From Rhizobium sp. CF122 (lineage in GTDB: Bacteria; Pseudomonadota; Alphaproteobacteria; Rhizobiales; Rhizobiaceae): DNA of 64,000 nt. The notes below the pieces were generated by a model. The model ran no database searches and was not told the DNA's origin. It worked only from the letters and a program-made list of their open reading frames with translations. This document shows positions 26,158 to 35,407 of the stretch, in pieces. Position 1 is the first letter of the stretch; the number at the start of each line of letters is the position of its first letter. The position numbers and the translations under genes are program-made. Where the stretch lies: contig NZ_AKKA01000067.1 of the NCBI RefSeq assembly GCF_000282035.1, forward strand, positions 53,779 to 117,778, read 5' to 3'.

Positions 26158-28098
26158 TCAGAACTCGGTCCAGTCTTCCTTGACGGCTGCGGCGGTTGCC
26201 GCCTTGCCGCCGAAGGCGCTGGCGACACGGCTGGTCAGGACACGAGCCGGAGAGGCGACCGGACGCGATGCGGCGTGGGCGGGAGCGGCGCGCGAGGCTG
26301 CCGCGACGACATTGTTGCCGAGATTGAACTGCTGCAGCAGATCGTCGAGGGCGCCGGCCTCCTGCGCGAGCGAATGGCTGGCCGCCGTCTGCTCTTCGAC
26401 CATGGCCGCATTCTGCTGCGTACCCTGATCCATGTTGTTGACGGCCGTGTTGATCTCCTGCAGGCCGATCGACTGTTCGCGCGTTGCGGTGACGATGGCG
26501 CCGACATGCTTGTTGATCTCCTGGACGGCGCCGACGATCTCGGCCAGCGCCTTGCCGGTTTCGTCGACGAGCGAGACGCCGGCATTGACCTGCGTGCCCG
26601 ACGTGTTGATCAGCGCCTTGATCTCCTTGGCGGCGTTCGCCGAGCGCTGCGCCAGCTCACGCACTTCCTGCGCGACGACGGCAAAGCCCTTGCCCGCCTC
26701 ACCGGCACGTGCCGCTTCGACGCCGGCATTCAGCGCCAAAAGGTTGGTTTGGAAGGCGATGTCGTCGATCACGCCGATGATATTGCTGATCTCACCGGAG
26801 GACTTTTCGATCTCCTGCATCGCAGAGACGGCCTTGCGGACGACATCGCCGGACTTCTCGGCGCCGAGGCGCGTGCGCTCGACCAGCTGGCCGACATCCT
26901 CGGCCCGCTTGGCGGAGTCGCGAACGGTGGTTGTGACCTCTTCGAGCGCTGCTGCGGTTTCCTCGACGGCAGCCGCCTGCTGCTCGGTCCGACGTGCGAG
27001 ATCGTCGGCAGCCGATCGGATCTCGCCGGCGCCGGCATTGATCGCGGAAGCATTGCGGCCGACGGACTGGAGGGCGCCCTGCAGCTTCTCGACGGCGTTG
27101 TTGAAGTCGCTGCGCAGGCGATCGAATTGCGATGCGAACGGCGTCGTGATGCGAACGGCGACGTTGCCGTTGGCGAGATCGGAAAGACCGCCGGCAAGGC
27201 CTTCGATGGCAAAGCGAAGTTCGGTTTCCTCGCGGGCCTTCTGTTCGTCGCTCGCCTGACGCTGACGCTCGGCGTCGCTACGCATGCGGTCTGTCTCGCC
27301 GGACAGGCGAAGCTTCTCGATCGCCGCATCCTTGAAGACCAGAACCGACTGGGCCATGCGGCCGACTTCGTCCTGGCGGTCCAGGGCCGGAACGTCGATG
27401 TTGTTCTGACCGCCGGCAAGGCGTCCCATCGCCGAGGTCATGCCGACGATCGGGCGAACGATGCTGCGCGACAGCATCCAGGCAAGAAGGACGGCGGCAA
27501 AAGCGGCAGCGATGCCGCCGGTCAGCAGCGTGGCACGGAGATCACTGCCGGCATCTGCCTGCAGAGCCGCAAGCGCGTTCGACTCATCGCGCGCGGCAGC
27601 CTTGATCTTGGCGGACGCCTGACGGAACCCGTCGAGCTGGCCCTTTGTTTCGTTGACGCCGATCTTGACGATCTGGTCGATCGGCATGTCGGTTTCCTTG
27701 CGAGCCTTGGACTGCGGTTCGGCAAGCTCGTGGAAATAGAGATCGGCGGCCTTCTGCATACCGTCGATCTGCTGGATGAAATCACTGTTGCCGGCTGCGG
27801 TTTCGCGTGCAGCGGCGATCGCCTTCAGCATGCGCTCGCGGTTGGCAAAGATGTCACCATAGGTGCTGTCGCTGCGGAACAGCAGGAAGCCGCGCAGGTT
27901 CACCGCCTGTTCGAGCATGGCCTGCAGCGCGTCATCGATCTGGTTGACCAGACGCTCGGACTTCTTCTGCTGCTCTGAAGCGGCGGAAACGGCGCCTGCT
28001 TTCGAGTAGACAAAGGCGGAAACGGACAGAAAGACAAGGATCAGCACTGCGAATGTCGCAGCGAGCTTACCATTCAAGGACATGTTTCTAGCAAACAT
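26158..28098 (-). CDS. methyl-accepting chemotaxis protein with C-terminal CheR/CheB-type pentapeptide
   Basis: This 646-residue transmembrane chemoreceptor has helix 1 at about 12-32, a helical periplasmic sensor (four-helix-bundle-like) to about 188, helix 2 at about 190-210 and a HAMP domain. The cytoplasmic methyl-accepting coiled coil carries the invariant hairpin tip ([20 protein letters not shown]). It ends in Asp-Trp-Thr-Glu-Phe, matching the xWxxF tether that binds CheR and CheB. The other three receptors in this window lack it. AGGAG lies upstream of ATG 28098. No che genes are nearby. The ligand is unknown. Confidence 0.93.
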   Translation of the reverse strand: MFARNMSLNGKLAATFAVLILVFLSVSAFVYSKAGAVSAASEQQKKSERLVNQIDDALQAMLEQAVNLRGFLLFRSDSTYGDIFANRERMLKAIAAARETAAGNSDFIQQIDGMQKAADLYFHELAEPQSKARKETDMPIDQIVKIGVNETKGQLDGFRQASAKIKAAARDESNALAALQADAGSDLRATLLTGGIAAAFAAVLLAWMLSRSIVRPIVGMTSAMGRLAGGQNNIDVPALDRQDEVGRMAQSVLVFKDAAIEKLRLSGETDRMRSDAERQRQASDEQKAREETELRFAIEGLAGGLSDLANGNVAVRITTPFASQFDRLRSDFNNAVEKLQGALQSVGRNASAINAGAGEIRSAADDLARRTEQQAAAVEETAAALEEVTTTVRDSAKRAEDVGQLVERTRLGAEKSGDVVRKAVSAMQEIEKSSGEISNIIGVIDDIAFQTNLLALNAGVEAARAGEAGKGFAVVAQEVRELAQRSANAAKEIKALINTSGTQVNAGVSLVDETGKALAEIVGAVQEINKHVGAIVTATREQSIGLQEINTAVNNMDQGTQQNAAMVEEQTAASHSLAQEAGALDDLLQQFNLGNNVVAAASRAAPAHAASRPVASPARVLTSRVASAFGGKAATAAAVKEDWTEF

Positions 28099-28374
28099 CA
28101 GTCAATCTCTCCTGACGGCCTGCGGCCATGGGGAAACGGCACGCCAAGGCATGCCCGGAAAATTCGGCGGATGGGAACATGATCGGCAAATTGGGAGGTG
28201 GGCCATCATGGCGGGAAGCAGCTTCACAAGCCGCTGCAATCCGCCCGACCCTATGACGGCAGACTTTAAATTTGCTTAAGTTTGTGCGACGCGGCGAACG
28301 TCGCGAGCGAGACACGGAAGCGTTTCTGGAACAAAAGGCTTGCAAGGCTTGGCTTTGCCCTGCAAGGACAGCGC

Positions 28375-29121
28375 ATGTCAGATCAGAACACACAACGCCT
28401 CGACCAGCTTCTTGTCAGCCTTGGTCTCTTCGCCAGCCGGTCCCGCGCGCGCGATGCCGTGCAGCGCGGCACCGTGAAGGTCGGCGGTAAGGTGGTGACG
28501 AAGGCCGGCGCACTATTTGGCGAGGATGCCGCCATCGAGATCGACGATCCGGCGCAGGACTATGTCTCGCGCGCTGCGTTGAAGCTGGCAGCTGCGCTGG
28601 ATCACTTCAAGCTCGATCCGTCGGGGCATCGCTGTCTCGATGTCGGTGCTTCGACCGGCGGCTTCACGGAAGTCCTGCTGGCGCGCGGTGCGGCACACGT
28701 CACCGCGATCGATGTCGGGCATGGCCAGATGCATCCGCGCATATCGAACGATCCTCGCGTGACCAACATCGAAGGCCTGAACGCCCGCAACCTGACGGCC
28801 GAGGATATCGGGCACCCGATCACCTTCATTGTGTCGGACGTTTCCTTCATCTCGCTGAAGCTAGCGCTGGCCCCTGCCCTCGACCTTGCGGAAAAGGGAG
28901 CCATCGCTGCTCTCCTCGTCAAGCCGCAATTCGAAGCCGGGCGCGATGCGATCGGCAAAGGCGGGCTTCTCAAGGACCCGTCTTCGGCGCCTGATGTCGC
29001 AGCCGAACTCGAGCGTTGGTTCGTCGAAGATATGGACTGGAACAGCCTTGGCCTCATCCCCTCCCCGATCGCCGGCGGCGACGGGAACCAGGAATTTCTA
29101 CTCGCAGGAACGAAACCTTGA
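28375..29121 (+). CDS. tlyA: TlyA-family 16S/23S rRNA (cytidine-2'-O)-methyltransferase
   Basis: TlyA 2'-O-methylates cytidines in 16S and/or 23S rRNA; in other bacteria its loss gives capreomycin resistance. The 248-residue protein has an N-terminal S4 RNA-binding domain (about 8-70, RLDQLLVSLGLFASRSRARD) and an FtsJ-like methyltransferase domain with the SAM motif CLDVGASTGGFTEVLL near residue 86 and KPQFEAGRD near 185. ATG 28375 follows AAGGA by 6 bases. Its TGA stop overlaps the TTG start of the next gene, so the two RNA methyltransferases are translationally coupled. Confidence 0.92.
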   Translation: MSDQNTQRLDQLLVSLGLFASRSRARDAVQRGTVKVGGKVVTKAGALFGEDAAIEIDDPAQDYVSRAALKLAAALDHFKLDPSGHRCLDVGASTGGFTEVLLARGAAHVTAIDVGHGQMHPRISNDPRVTNIEGLNARNLTAEDIGHPITFIVSDVSFISLKLALAPALDLAEKGAIAALLVKPQFEAGRDAIGKGGLLKDPSSAPDVAAELERWFVEDMDWNSLGLIPSPIAGGDGNQEFLLAGTKP

Positions 29122-30368
29122 GCACGCAAACAGTTACGATCGAAAAGCTCGGCGCCCAAGGCGACGGGATCGTGCATGCAGACGGCGCGCCGATCTACGT
29201 GCCCTTCACTCTGCCCGGCGAAACCGTCGCCATCGCGCGCGTTAAAAACCATGGCACGCTGATGTCCATCGCGACCCCATCAGGCGATCGTCAGGACCCG
29301 CCCTGCCGCCATTTCGGCCCGGACGGAATGAACGGCACCTGTGGCGGCTGCAGCCTGCAGCACATGAACGATGCGGCCTACCGCCGCTTCAAGCGGCAAC
29401 TCGTCGTCGATGCGCTGAAATCGAAGGGGCTAACGTCCGACGTTGCCGACCTCGTCGCCGCTCATCCCGGCGAGCGCCGACGCGTCGTCTTCGCCGCGCG
29501 GCGAACCGAGAAGGACATGCTGATCGGCTTCAATCAGGCCGAAAGCCACCACATCGTCGCCATCGAGGAATGTCCCATCTCGTCGGCGGGCATCATGGCC
29601 AGGCTGCCGGCGATCAAGGCGATTGGTGCAGCACTTGCCAATAGCGCCGAAGCGTTCCGCATCACCGTATTGGAGACCCTGTCGGGCCTCGATCTTGCGG
29701 TCGACGGCATCAAGAAGCTCTCCGACCAGCAGCGTCGCAAGGCAATTGAGACTGTGCTTTCCCTTCGCGGCATCGCCCGCGTCTCGCTCAACGACGAGAT
29801 TCTCGTCGAACCATCCAAGCCGATCGTCGACTTCGGCGGCGTCAATGTCGTTCCGCCACCCGGTAGTTTCACGCAGGCGACCAAGCCGGCGGAAGATGCG
29901 ATGGCGGAACTCGTTCTGGCGCATGTCGGCAAGGCGAAACGCATCGCCGATCTCTTTGCCGGTGCCGGCACGTTTTCACTTCGCCTTGCCCGGGTCGGTC
30001 GCGTGCATGCGGTCGAGAGCGAGGACAAGCCACTGGCGGCGCTAGATCATGCCGCTCGCAACACGCAGGGCCTCAAGCCAGTCAGCGTCGAGAAACGGGA
30101 CCTCTTCCGCCGGCCATTGATGACCTCGGAGCTGAAAGTCTACGACGCTGTGGTCTTCGATCCGCCGCGCGCCGGGGCAGAGTTTCAGTGCAAGGAATTG
30201 GCGCGCTCGAACGTCAAGAAGATTGTGGCGGTCAGCTGCAATCCCGTGACGCTCGCCCGCGATCTCGCTCTTCTTGTCGAGGGAGGCTATCGCATCACCG
30301 GTGTGACGCCGATCGATCAGTTCCTGTGGACGCCGCATGTCGAGGTCGTGGCGACGCTGGAGAAATAA
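29118..30368 (+). CDS. class I RNA (uracil-5-)-methyltransferase, TrmA/RlmC/RlmD family
   Basis: This 416-residue enzyme would make 5-methyluridine in rRNA or tRNA using SAM. It has the iron-sulfur cysteines Cys63, Cys75 and Cys78 (CGGC), plus a fourth near 158 (EECPIS). The SAM-binding ADLFAGAGTFSLRLA lies near 277, FDPPRAG near 351 and the catalytic Cys in VSCNPVTLARD near 373. An N-terminal TRAM-like segment (residues 1-50) is present but short. The start is TTG 29118, overlapping the tlyA stop, with AGGA 8 bases upstream. Which uridine is modified cannot be told. Confidence 0.88.
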   Translation: MSTQTVTIEKLGAQGDGIVHADGAPIYVPFTLPGETVAIARVKNHGTLMSIATPSGDRQDPPCRHFGPDGMNGTCGGCSLQHMNDAAYRRFKRQLVVDALKSKGLTSDVADLVAAHPGERRRVVFAARRTEKDMLIGFNQAESHHIVAIEECPISSAGIMARLPAIKAIGAALANSAEAFRITVLETLSGLDLAVDGIKKLSDQQRRKAIETVLSLRGIARVSLNDEILVEPSKPIVDFGGVNVVPPPGSFTQATKPAEDAMAELVLAHVGKAKRIADLFAGAGTFSLRLARVGRVHAVESEDKPLAALDHAARNTQGLKPVSVEKRDLFRRPLMTSELKVYDAVVFDPPRAGAEFQCKELARSNVKKIVAVSCNPVTLARDLALLVEGGYRITGVTPIDQFLWTPHVEVVATLEK

Positions 30369-30426
30369 GAGGTTGCCCTGCGAGCACGGCGAATCTCAAC
30401 GGTCTTGAGCATCCCGAAGGAATTCG

Positions 30427-30819
30427 ATGCGTTTTATCAATCCCATCCCTTTCGTCCGCGACATAAATCGCTCCAAGGAATTCTACCGCAAAACACTTGG
30501 CCTGCAGATTTTGGAGGACTTCGGAAACTTCGTCCTTTTCGAGACTGGCTTTGCGATCCATGATGGAAGGTCGCTTGAACAAACGATCTGGCGGCAATCG
30601 CCTGTTACTGAAGAACCCTATGGGCGAAGAAACTTGCTTTTGTATTTTGAACATGAGGATGTCGATGCGGCCTTCGAAAGCATCGCACCGCATGTCGAGC
30701 TGATCCATCCTGTCGAACGCCAAACATGGGGGCAAAGGGTCTTCCGTTTTTATGACCCTGACAGGCATGCGATCGAAATCGGGGAGCCTCAAAATCTTGG
30801 GCCTCCCAGCCATTCGTAG
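30427..30819 (+). CDS. VOC (glyoxalase/bleomycin-resistance) family protein
   Basis: This 130-residue single-domain vicinal-oxygen-chelate protein shows the paired beta-alpha-beta-beta-beta modules: FVRDINRSKEFYRKTLGLQILEDFG at the start and VFRFYDPDRHAIEIGE at the end, whose His and Glu are typical metal ligands. The family covers glyoxalases, ring-cleaving dioxygenases and antibiotic-binding proteins, and the function here is not assignable. AAGGAA lies 5 bases upstream of the ATG. Confidence 0.8.
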   Translation: MRFINPIPFVRDINRSKEFYRKTLGLQILEDFGNFVLFETGFAIHDGRSLEQTIWRQSPVTEEPYGRRNLLLYFEHEDVDAAFESIAPHVELIHPVERQTWGQRVFRFYDPDRHAIEIGEPQNLGPPSHS

Positions 30820-30910
30820 AGGTCCTGATCCTCGCAATAATAAGATCGCCGGTTCTGGCTCACGACTACTTCCGTCGCAAGTCCCTGACTTGGGTATTCC
30901 AGAGTCAGTT

Positions 30911-30989
30911 AAAGGCCCGCGTTTCTGAACTTACCCCATAAAGTTGGACAACAACCTTCGGGGGTCAGTTCAGATCGTGCGGGCCTTTT
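30911..30989. repeat. 78-bp nested inverted repeat, IS3-family-end-like; also a bidirectional terminator
   Basis: AAAGGCCCGC (30911-30920), TCTGAACT (30924-30931) and ACCCC (30933-30937) pair with GGGGT (30961-30965), AGTTCAGA (30967-30974) and GCGGGCCTTT (30979-30988). The inner part, TGAACTTACCCCATAAAGTT, resembles the terminal inverted repeats of IS3-family elements, and the opposite arm reads TGAACTGACCCCCGAAGGTT on the other strand. It lies between convergent VOC and chemoreceptor genes and ends in T-runs on both strands, so it can terminate transcription whatever its origin. Confidence 0.6.
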
Positions 30990-31009
30990 CGTTCCGAGCT
31001 TTGCTTGCC

Positions 31010-32827
31010 TCAGGCGGCGCGACGACTGTACGCAGCAGCCTGGGATGCTTGGAGGTTGAACTGGCCAAGCAACTGCATCAGCTTTGCCGCCTCCTGCGCC
31101 AGCCCGTGGCTTGCCGCCGTCTGCTCCTCGACCATGGCGGCATTCTGCTGAGTGCCCTGGTCCATGGTGTTGACGGCCGTGTTGATCTCCGCAAGTCCGG
31201 TCGACTGTTCGCGGGTCGCGGTGACGATCGCATCGACGTGGCGGCTGATTTCCTGAACCTGACCGACGATCGCCTGCAGCACCTTGCCGGTGTCGCCGAC
31301 GAGCGTGACGCCCGAGCGGACCTGATCGTTGGAGGCGCTGATCAGGCTCTCGATTTCCTTGGCGGCCTTAGCCGAACGCTGTGCCAGTTCGCGTACTTCC
31401 TGCGCGACGACGGCAAAGCCCTTGCCGGCTTCACCGGCACGTGCAGCCTCCACGCCGGCGTTCAGCGCCAGCAGATTGGTCTGGAAGGCGATGTCATCGA
31501 TCACGCCGATGATGTTGGCGATCTTCTGCGACGACTGCTCAATTTCGGTCATCGCGGAAACCGCCTTGCGAACGATGTTGCCGGATTCTTCCGCGCCGTT
31601 ACGGGTACGAGTGACAAGCGTGCCGGCTTCCTCTGCGCGACGTGCGGTGTCCTTGACGGTCGTCGTGATCTCCTCGAGTGCTGCTGCGGTTTCCTCGATG
31701 GAGGCCGCCTGCTGCTCCGTACGGTGGGCTAGGCCGTCCGCCGCGGTGCGGATCTCTCCGGCACCTGCGTCGATCGCGTGAGCATTGTCACCGACCTCCT
31801 GAAGGACGGCCCGCAACTTGGCGACGGAGGCATTGAAATCACTGCGCAGCCGATCGAGGTGATCGGCAAAAGGTGTTTCGATCGTCCGCGTGAGATCACC
31901 TTCCGAGAGCGCGCCCAGCGCCTCGGCAAGCGCACTAACGGCATTCTGGATCTCGGTGGCTTCGCGGGCCTTCGAGGCTTCGTTGCGAAAGCGCTCTTGC
32001 TGAGCCTGTTCGCGGGTATGCTCGGCGGTGCGTTCGAGGTCGAGGCGTGCGAAGGAATTGTCGCGGAAGACAGCAACGGCCGCCGCCATGTCGCCGATCT
32101 CGTCCTTGCACCCGGCATAAGGGACGGCGGCGTCGAGATCGCCGTCCGCCAGACGGGCCATGCGGGCGGCGATCGTCGAGATCGGCAGCGAGACGCGCTT
32201 CCACGCGAGGAAGGCGGCCGCGACGGCGACGGCAAGCGCGACGACGAGGCCACCGACGATCGACAGGACGCCTGCGTGGTAATTGCCGGCAGCGGCAGAA
32301 AGCGCCGCATCCGTCGACTGGCGATCCTTTGCGAGCATTCCGTCGACGAGGGTCTGGATGTTGTTGGCGGACATCGAGAGTTCGCCGCGATAGAGGATAT
32401 TCGCCTGGCTGCGTTTGCTGTCGAGTGCCAGCGCGATGATCTTGTCGGCAAGTGCCGCATCGTTGGCCAGCGCCTTCTGCAGCCGACCGAAATTCTGGTT
32501 CATGTAGTCGCTCTTCGGCTGCTTGTCGAAGGCGTCAATCGCCGTGGTGAGACGCTGGCGGCGGGCCTTCAGTGTCGTCTCGGCGTTGCGGAAATCCGTC
32601 TTGCCCGTTGCAAGGAGATAGTCGGCGTAGCTGCGGCGAACGTCGTTCAGCGTCGTGACGATCGCGTGGAGCCGCTCGGTGTTCGGAATGTTCTGCACGC
32701 CGATCTGCCGGGTGTTGGCTTCCAGATTGGTCAGCGAGAAGGCCGCGATCGCACCCTGTACCAAGGCAATGACAACAAGAGACAGGAAGAGAAGTGGAAG
32801 GAGCGTTTTTATCTTCAGTTTGGACAT
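31010..32827 (-). CDS. methyl-accepting chemotaxis protein, four-helix-bundle sensor
   Basis: This 605-residue chemoreceptor has helix 1 at about 8-28 and a periplasmic 4HB_MCP-like sensor to about 185, including the [15 protein letters not shown] segment. Helix 2 lies at about 190-210, followed by HAMP and the methyl-accepting domain with the invariant [20 protein letters not shown] tip. From about residue 350 to the end it is almost identical to the next receptor upstream (33.1-35.2 kb), while the sensors are unrelated. It ends in Ser-Arg-Arg-Ala-Ala and has no CheR-binding pentapeptide. The ligand is unknown. Confidence 0.93.
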   Translation of the reverse strand: MSKLKIKTLLPLLFLSLVVIALVQGAIAAFSLTNLEANTRQIGVQNIPNTERLHAIVTTLNDVRRSYADYLLATGKTDFRNAETTLKARRQRLTTAIDAFDKQPKSDYMNQNFGRLQKALANDAALADKIIALALDSKRSQANILYRGELSMSANNIQTLVDGMLAKDRQSTDAALSAAAGNYHAGVLSIVGGLVVALAVAVAAAFLAWKRVSLPISTIAARMARLADGDLDAAVPYAGCKDEIGDMAAAVAVFRDNSFARLDLERTAEHTREQAQQERFRNEASKAREATEIQNAVSALAEALGALSEGDLTRTIETPFADHLDRLRSDFNASVAKLRAVLQEVGDNAHAIDAGAGEIRTAADGLAHRTEQQAASIEETAAALEEITTTVKDTARRAEEAGTLVTRTRNGAEESGNIVRKAVSAMTEIEQSSQKIANIIGVIDDIAFQTNLLALNAGVEAARAGEAGKGFAVVAQEVRELAQRSAKAAKEIESLISASNDQVRSGVTLVGDTGKVLQAIVGQVQEISRHVDAIVTATREQSTGLAEINTAVNTMDQGTQQNAAMVEEQTAASHGLAQEAAKLMQLLGQFNLQASQAAAYSRRAA

Positions 32828-32980
32828 GGAGCGGTCTCATACGGCCACAGTGACAAGGCCCAACCGATCAGGATCGATCGCCTGCGCGTCACTCGCCTTG
32901 GTGATATCGGGAAACGGTACGGACGATATCCGTCCTGCGTCATGCATTGGATCTCACTAGAGACGAGGATCCGTAAGATT

Positions 32981-33006
32981 TGATTAAAAGTAATATTTTT
33001 TAATCA
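32981..33006. repeat. AT-rich 9-bp inverted repeat upstream of the four-helix-bundle chemoreceptor gene
   Basis: TGATTAAAA (32981-32989) and TTTTAATCA (32998-33006) form a perfect dyad with an 8-bp spacer, about 155 bp upstream of the chemoreceptor start. It may be an operator or part of an AT-rich promoter. No known regulator motif is claimed. The rest of the 290-bp gap holds the terminator of the upstream receptor gene. Confidence 0.5.
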
Positions 33007-33066
33007 TCGCTGGTCGCCGCCTCCACGACCCGGCAAGCGCTTTCCCTTGCAGTCGCGGCCTCCCAA

Positions 33067-33095
33067 CGAAAACGCCCGCGACGAGCGCGAGCGTT
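33067..33095 (-). terminator. terminator of the dCache chemoreceptor gene
   Basis: On the minus strand, AACGCTCGCG (33095-33086) pairs with CGCGGGCGTT (33080-33071), ten pairs with one G-U, followed by TTTT. It lies 25 bp after the receptor stop codon. Confidence 0.8.
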
Positions 33096-33119
33096 CTGAT
33101 TTCACAGGATTGAAATCTA

Positions 33120-35210
33120 TCAGGCGGCGCGACGGCCGTATGATGCAACAGCTTGCGATGCGGCCTGCAGATTGAATTGGGCAAGCAGCTGCATCAGCTT
33201 TGCTGCTTCCTGCGCCAGCCCGTGACTTGCTGCCGTCTGCTCCTCGACCATGGCGGCATTCTGCTGCGTGCCCTGGTCCATCGTGTTGACCGCAGTGTTG
33301 ATCTCGGCCAGTCCGGTCGACTGCTCGCGGGTTGCCGTGACTATCGCATCGACGTGGCGGTTGATTTCCTGGACCTGGCCGACGATCGTCTCCAGCGCCT
33401 TGCCGGTATCACCGACGAGCGTCACGCCGGAGCGAACTTGATCGTTCGAGGCGGTGATCAGGCTTTCGATTTCCTTGGCGGCCTTAGCCGAACGCTGTGC
33501 CAGTTCGCGTACTTCCTGAGCCACAACAGCAAATCCCTTGCCGGCTTCACCTGCACGGGCTGCTTCGACGCCGGCGTTCAGCGCCAACAGGTTGGTCTGG
33601 AAGGCGATATCATCGATGACACCGATGATGTTTGCGATCTTCTGCGACGACTGTTCGATCTCGGTCATCGCCGAAACAGCCTTGCGAACGATATTGCCCG
33701 ACTCTTCTGCACCGTTGCGGGTACGGGAGACGAGATTGCCGGCTTCCTCGGCGCGTCGAGCCGTGTCCTTGACCGTCGTCGTAATCTCCTCGAGTGCAGC
33801 TGCCGTTTCCTCGACCGAAGCTGCCTGCTGCTCGGTGCGGCGGGCAAGGCCGTCCACGGCGGTGCGGATTTCGCTGGCGCCGGCATCGATGGCATGAGCG
33901 TTGTTGCCGACGGCATGCAGGGCACCGTGGAGCTTGGTGACGGCCGTGTTGAAGTCATTGCGAAGGCGGTCGAGGTGTGGTGCAAATGGCGTCTCGATGC
34001 GATGCGCAAGGTTGCCGTCCGACAGCGCATCTAGGGCGCTGGCAAGCGCGTCGACTGCATCGCGGATTTCCGCTGCTTCGCGGTTCTTCTGCTGCTCGCG
34101 TTCCCGGCCTTCGCGCTCGGTGAGTGTGCGGCCGGTTTCAGCTTCGCCCTCCAGACGCTGGCGATCGATCGCGTTCTTCTTGAAGACGGCAACGGCCTCG
34201 GCCATCGAACCGATCTGGTCACGGCGCTGTTCGCCGGGAATGGCGACCAACAGATCACCCGCCGCGAGTTTCTGCATCGCGGCGGTCATATCCGTCACAG
34301 GACGGATCACGAGGCCATGCAGCAGCCACGCCATGGCGGCGATCATCAGGCCGACGGCGAGAACCGTGGCAATCGTTGCGGCAATGCGGAATTCGTTCAA
34401 TGACGCGAAGGCGGCATCGCTGTCGACGACGAAGCCGAGATACCATTCTACCGAGGGCAGACCTGCGACCGGCATGAAGCTGACAAGGACATCCTTGCCG
34501 GCAAACTCAGTCGGGGCCAGCCCCGCTTTAATCGCCGGCGTCTCAGCCGGAAATGCGTCGGCGAGCGTCTTTGTCACCAGCTTCGCGTCCGGATGGATCA
34601 GAATCTGTCCGCTCTTGTTGACGAGGAAGGCCGTGCCCTTACCGCCGAGATCGATCTCCTTGATCATGTCCACCATGGTCTTCAGCGAGAAGTCGCTGCC
34701 GACGACGCCGGCCAGTTTGCCAATGTGGCTGACAGGAACAGCGGAACTGATGATGAGATCGCCGCTCGACGCATCGACATATGGTTCGGTCATGACGGCC
34801 GCGTTGGCCTTGACTGCGTCCTGATACCAAGGGCGCTTGCGCGGATCATAGCCGTCCGGCATCGGCAGCTTCGGCCACATGGTGAAGACGCCCTGCTCGT
34901 CGCCGAAATAGGTGCTGACGAACTGGCTCGTCAGAACATCATTCTGGAGCACGGCTTCGACGCCTTTCTGATCCGTGGCGCGGCCGATGGCGTTAGCGAC
35001 CATCGCGGTCAGCGTCACACGCCCGTTCATCCAGTTGGCCAGGCTGTTGGCTGCCTGCTCACCGGAGGAGCTGATGTTGGCTTCGATCGCGGCGGTCGCG
35101 GTGCTCCGCTCGACGGAATTGATGTAATAGGAAAAGGCGGCAAAGGCCGCGAGAACAACGGCAGACGCGGCAACGAGGATGCGCGTCATCAAGTTCGTCT
35201 TCTTTTTCAA
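33120..35210 (-). CDS. mcpU: methyl-accepting chemotaxis protein with amino-acid-type dCache sensor (McpU-like)
   Basis: This 696-residue chemoreceptor has helix 1 at about 8-30, a dCache_1 periplasmic domain to about 290, helix 2, HAMP and a methyl-accepting domain. The sensor has the amino-acid-binding dCache pattern: Tyr121, Arg126, Trp128, Tyr129, Tyr144, Asp146 and Asp173. The two Asp are 27 residues apart, as are D155 and D182, the proline-binding residues I recall for S. meliloti McpU. The following enoyl-CoA hydratase and acyl-CoA dehydrogenase genes also match that locus. So proline/amino-acid attraction is inferred. TTG 35210 was chosen because AAGGAA precedes it. It ends in Arg-Arg-Ala-Ala. 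Confidence 0.85.
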   Translation of the reverse strand: MKKKTNLMTRILVAASAVVLAAFAAFSYYINSVERSTATAAIEANISSSGEQAANSLANWMNGRVTLTAMVANAIGRATDQKGVEAVLQNDVLTSQFVSTYFGDEQGVFTMWPKLPMPDGYDPRKRPWYQDAVKANAAVMTEPYVDASSGDLIISSAVPVSHIGKLAGVVGSDFSLKTMVDMIKEIDLGGKGTAFLVNKSGQILIHPDAKLVTKTLADAFPAETPAIKAGLAPTEFAGKDVLVSFMPVAGLPSVEWYLGFVVDSDAAFASLNEFRIAATIATVLAVGLMIAAMAWLLHGLVIRPVTDMTAAMQKLAAGDLLVAIPGEQRRDQIGSMAEAVAVFKKNAIDRQRLEGEAETGRTLTEREGREREQQKNREAAEIRDAVDALASALDALSDGNLAHRIETPFAPHLDRLRNDFNTAVTKLHGALHAVGNNAHAIDAGASEIRTAVDGLARRTEQQAASVEETAAALEEITTTVKDTARRAEEAGNLVSRTRNGAEESGNIVRKAVSAMTEIEQSSQKIANIIGVIDDIAFQTNLLALNAGVEAARAGEAGKGFAVVAQEVRELAQRSAKAAKEIESLITASNDQVRSGVTLVGDTGKALETIVGQVQEINRHVDAIVTATREQSTGLAEINTAVNTMDQGTQQNAAMVEEQTAASHGLAQEAAKLMQLLAQFNLQAASQAVASYGRRAA

Positions 35211-35407
35211 GGGTTTTCCTTTTGTGAGCGGTCCCGCGCCGTACTTGACGAAACGCGGGCTACTCGATGCGCAGGCAATGGGCAAAGCTGAACAAAGCAC
35301 CTCATGCGCCCGGACAGCTGCGACATCTGCGCGCCGTCACGCCCCTAATATTAGAGGGGTATTTAAAACAGGCTTAAAATCTAACAAAAATTCAAATAAT
35401 TCCGACG

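Noticed and set aside
26275..27978. 567-residue open frame antisense to the chemoreceptor gene
   Set aside because: It lies wholly inside a clear chemoreceptor gene, has no family features and is the usual GC-rich antisense shadow.
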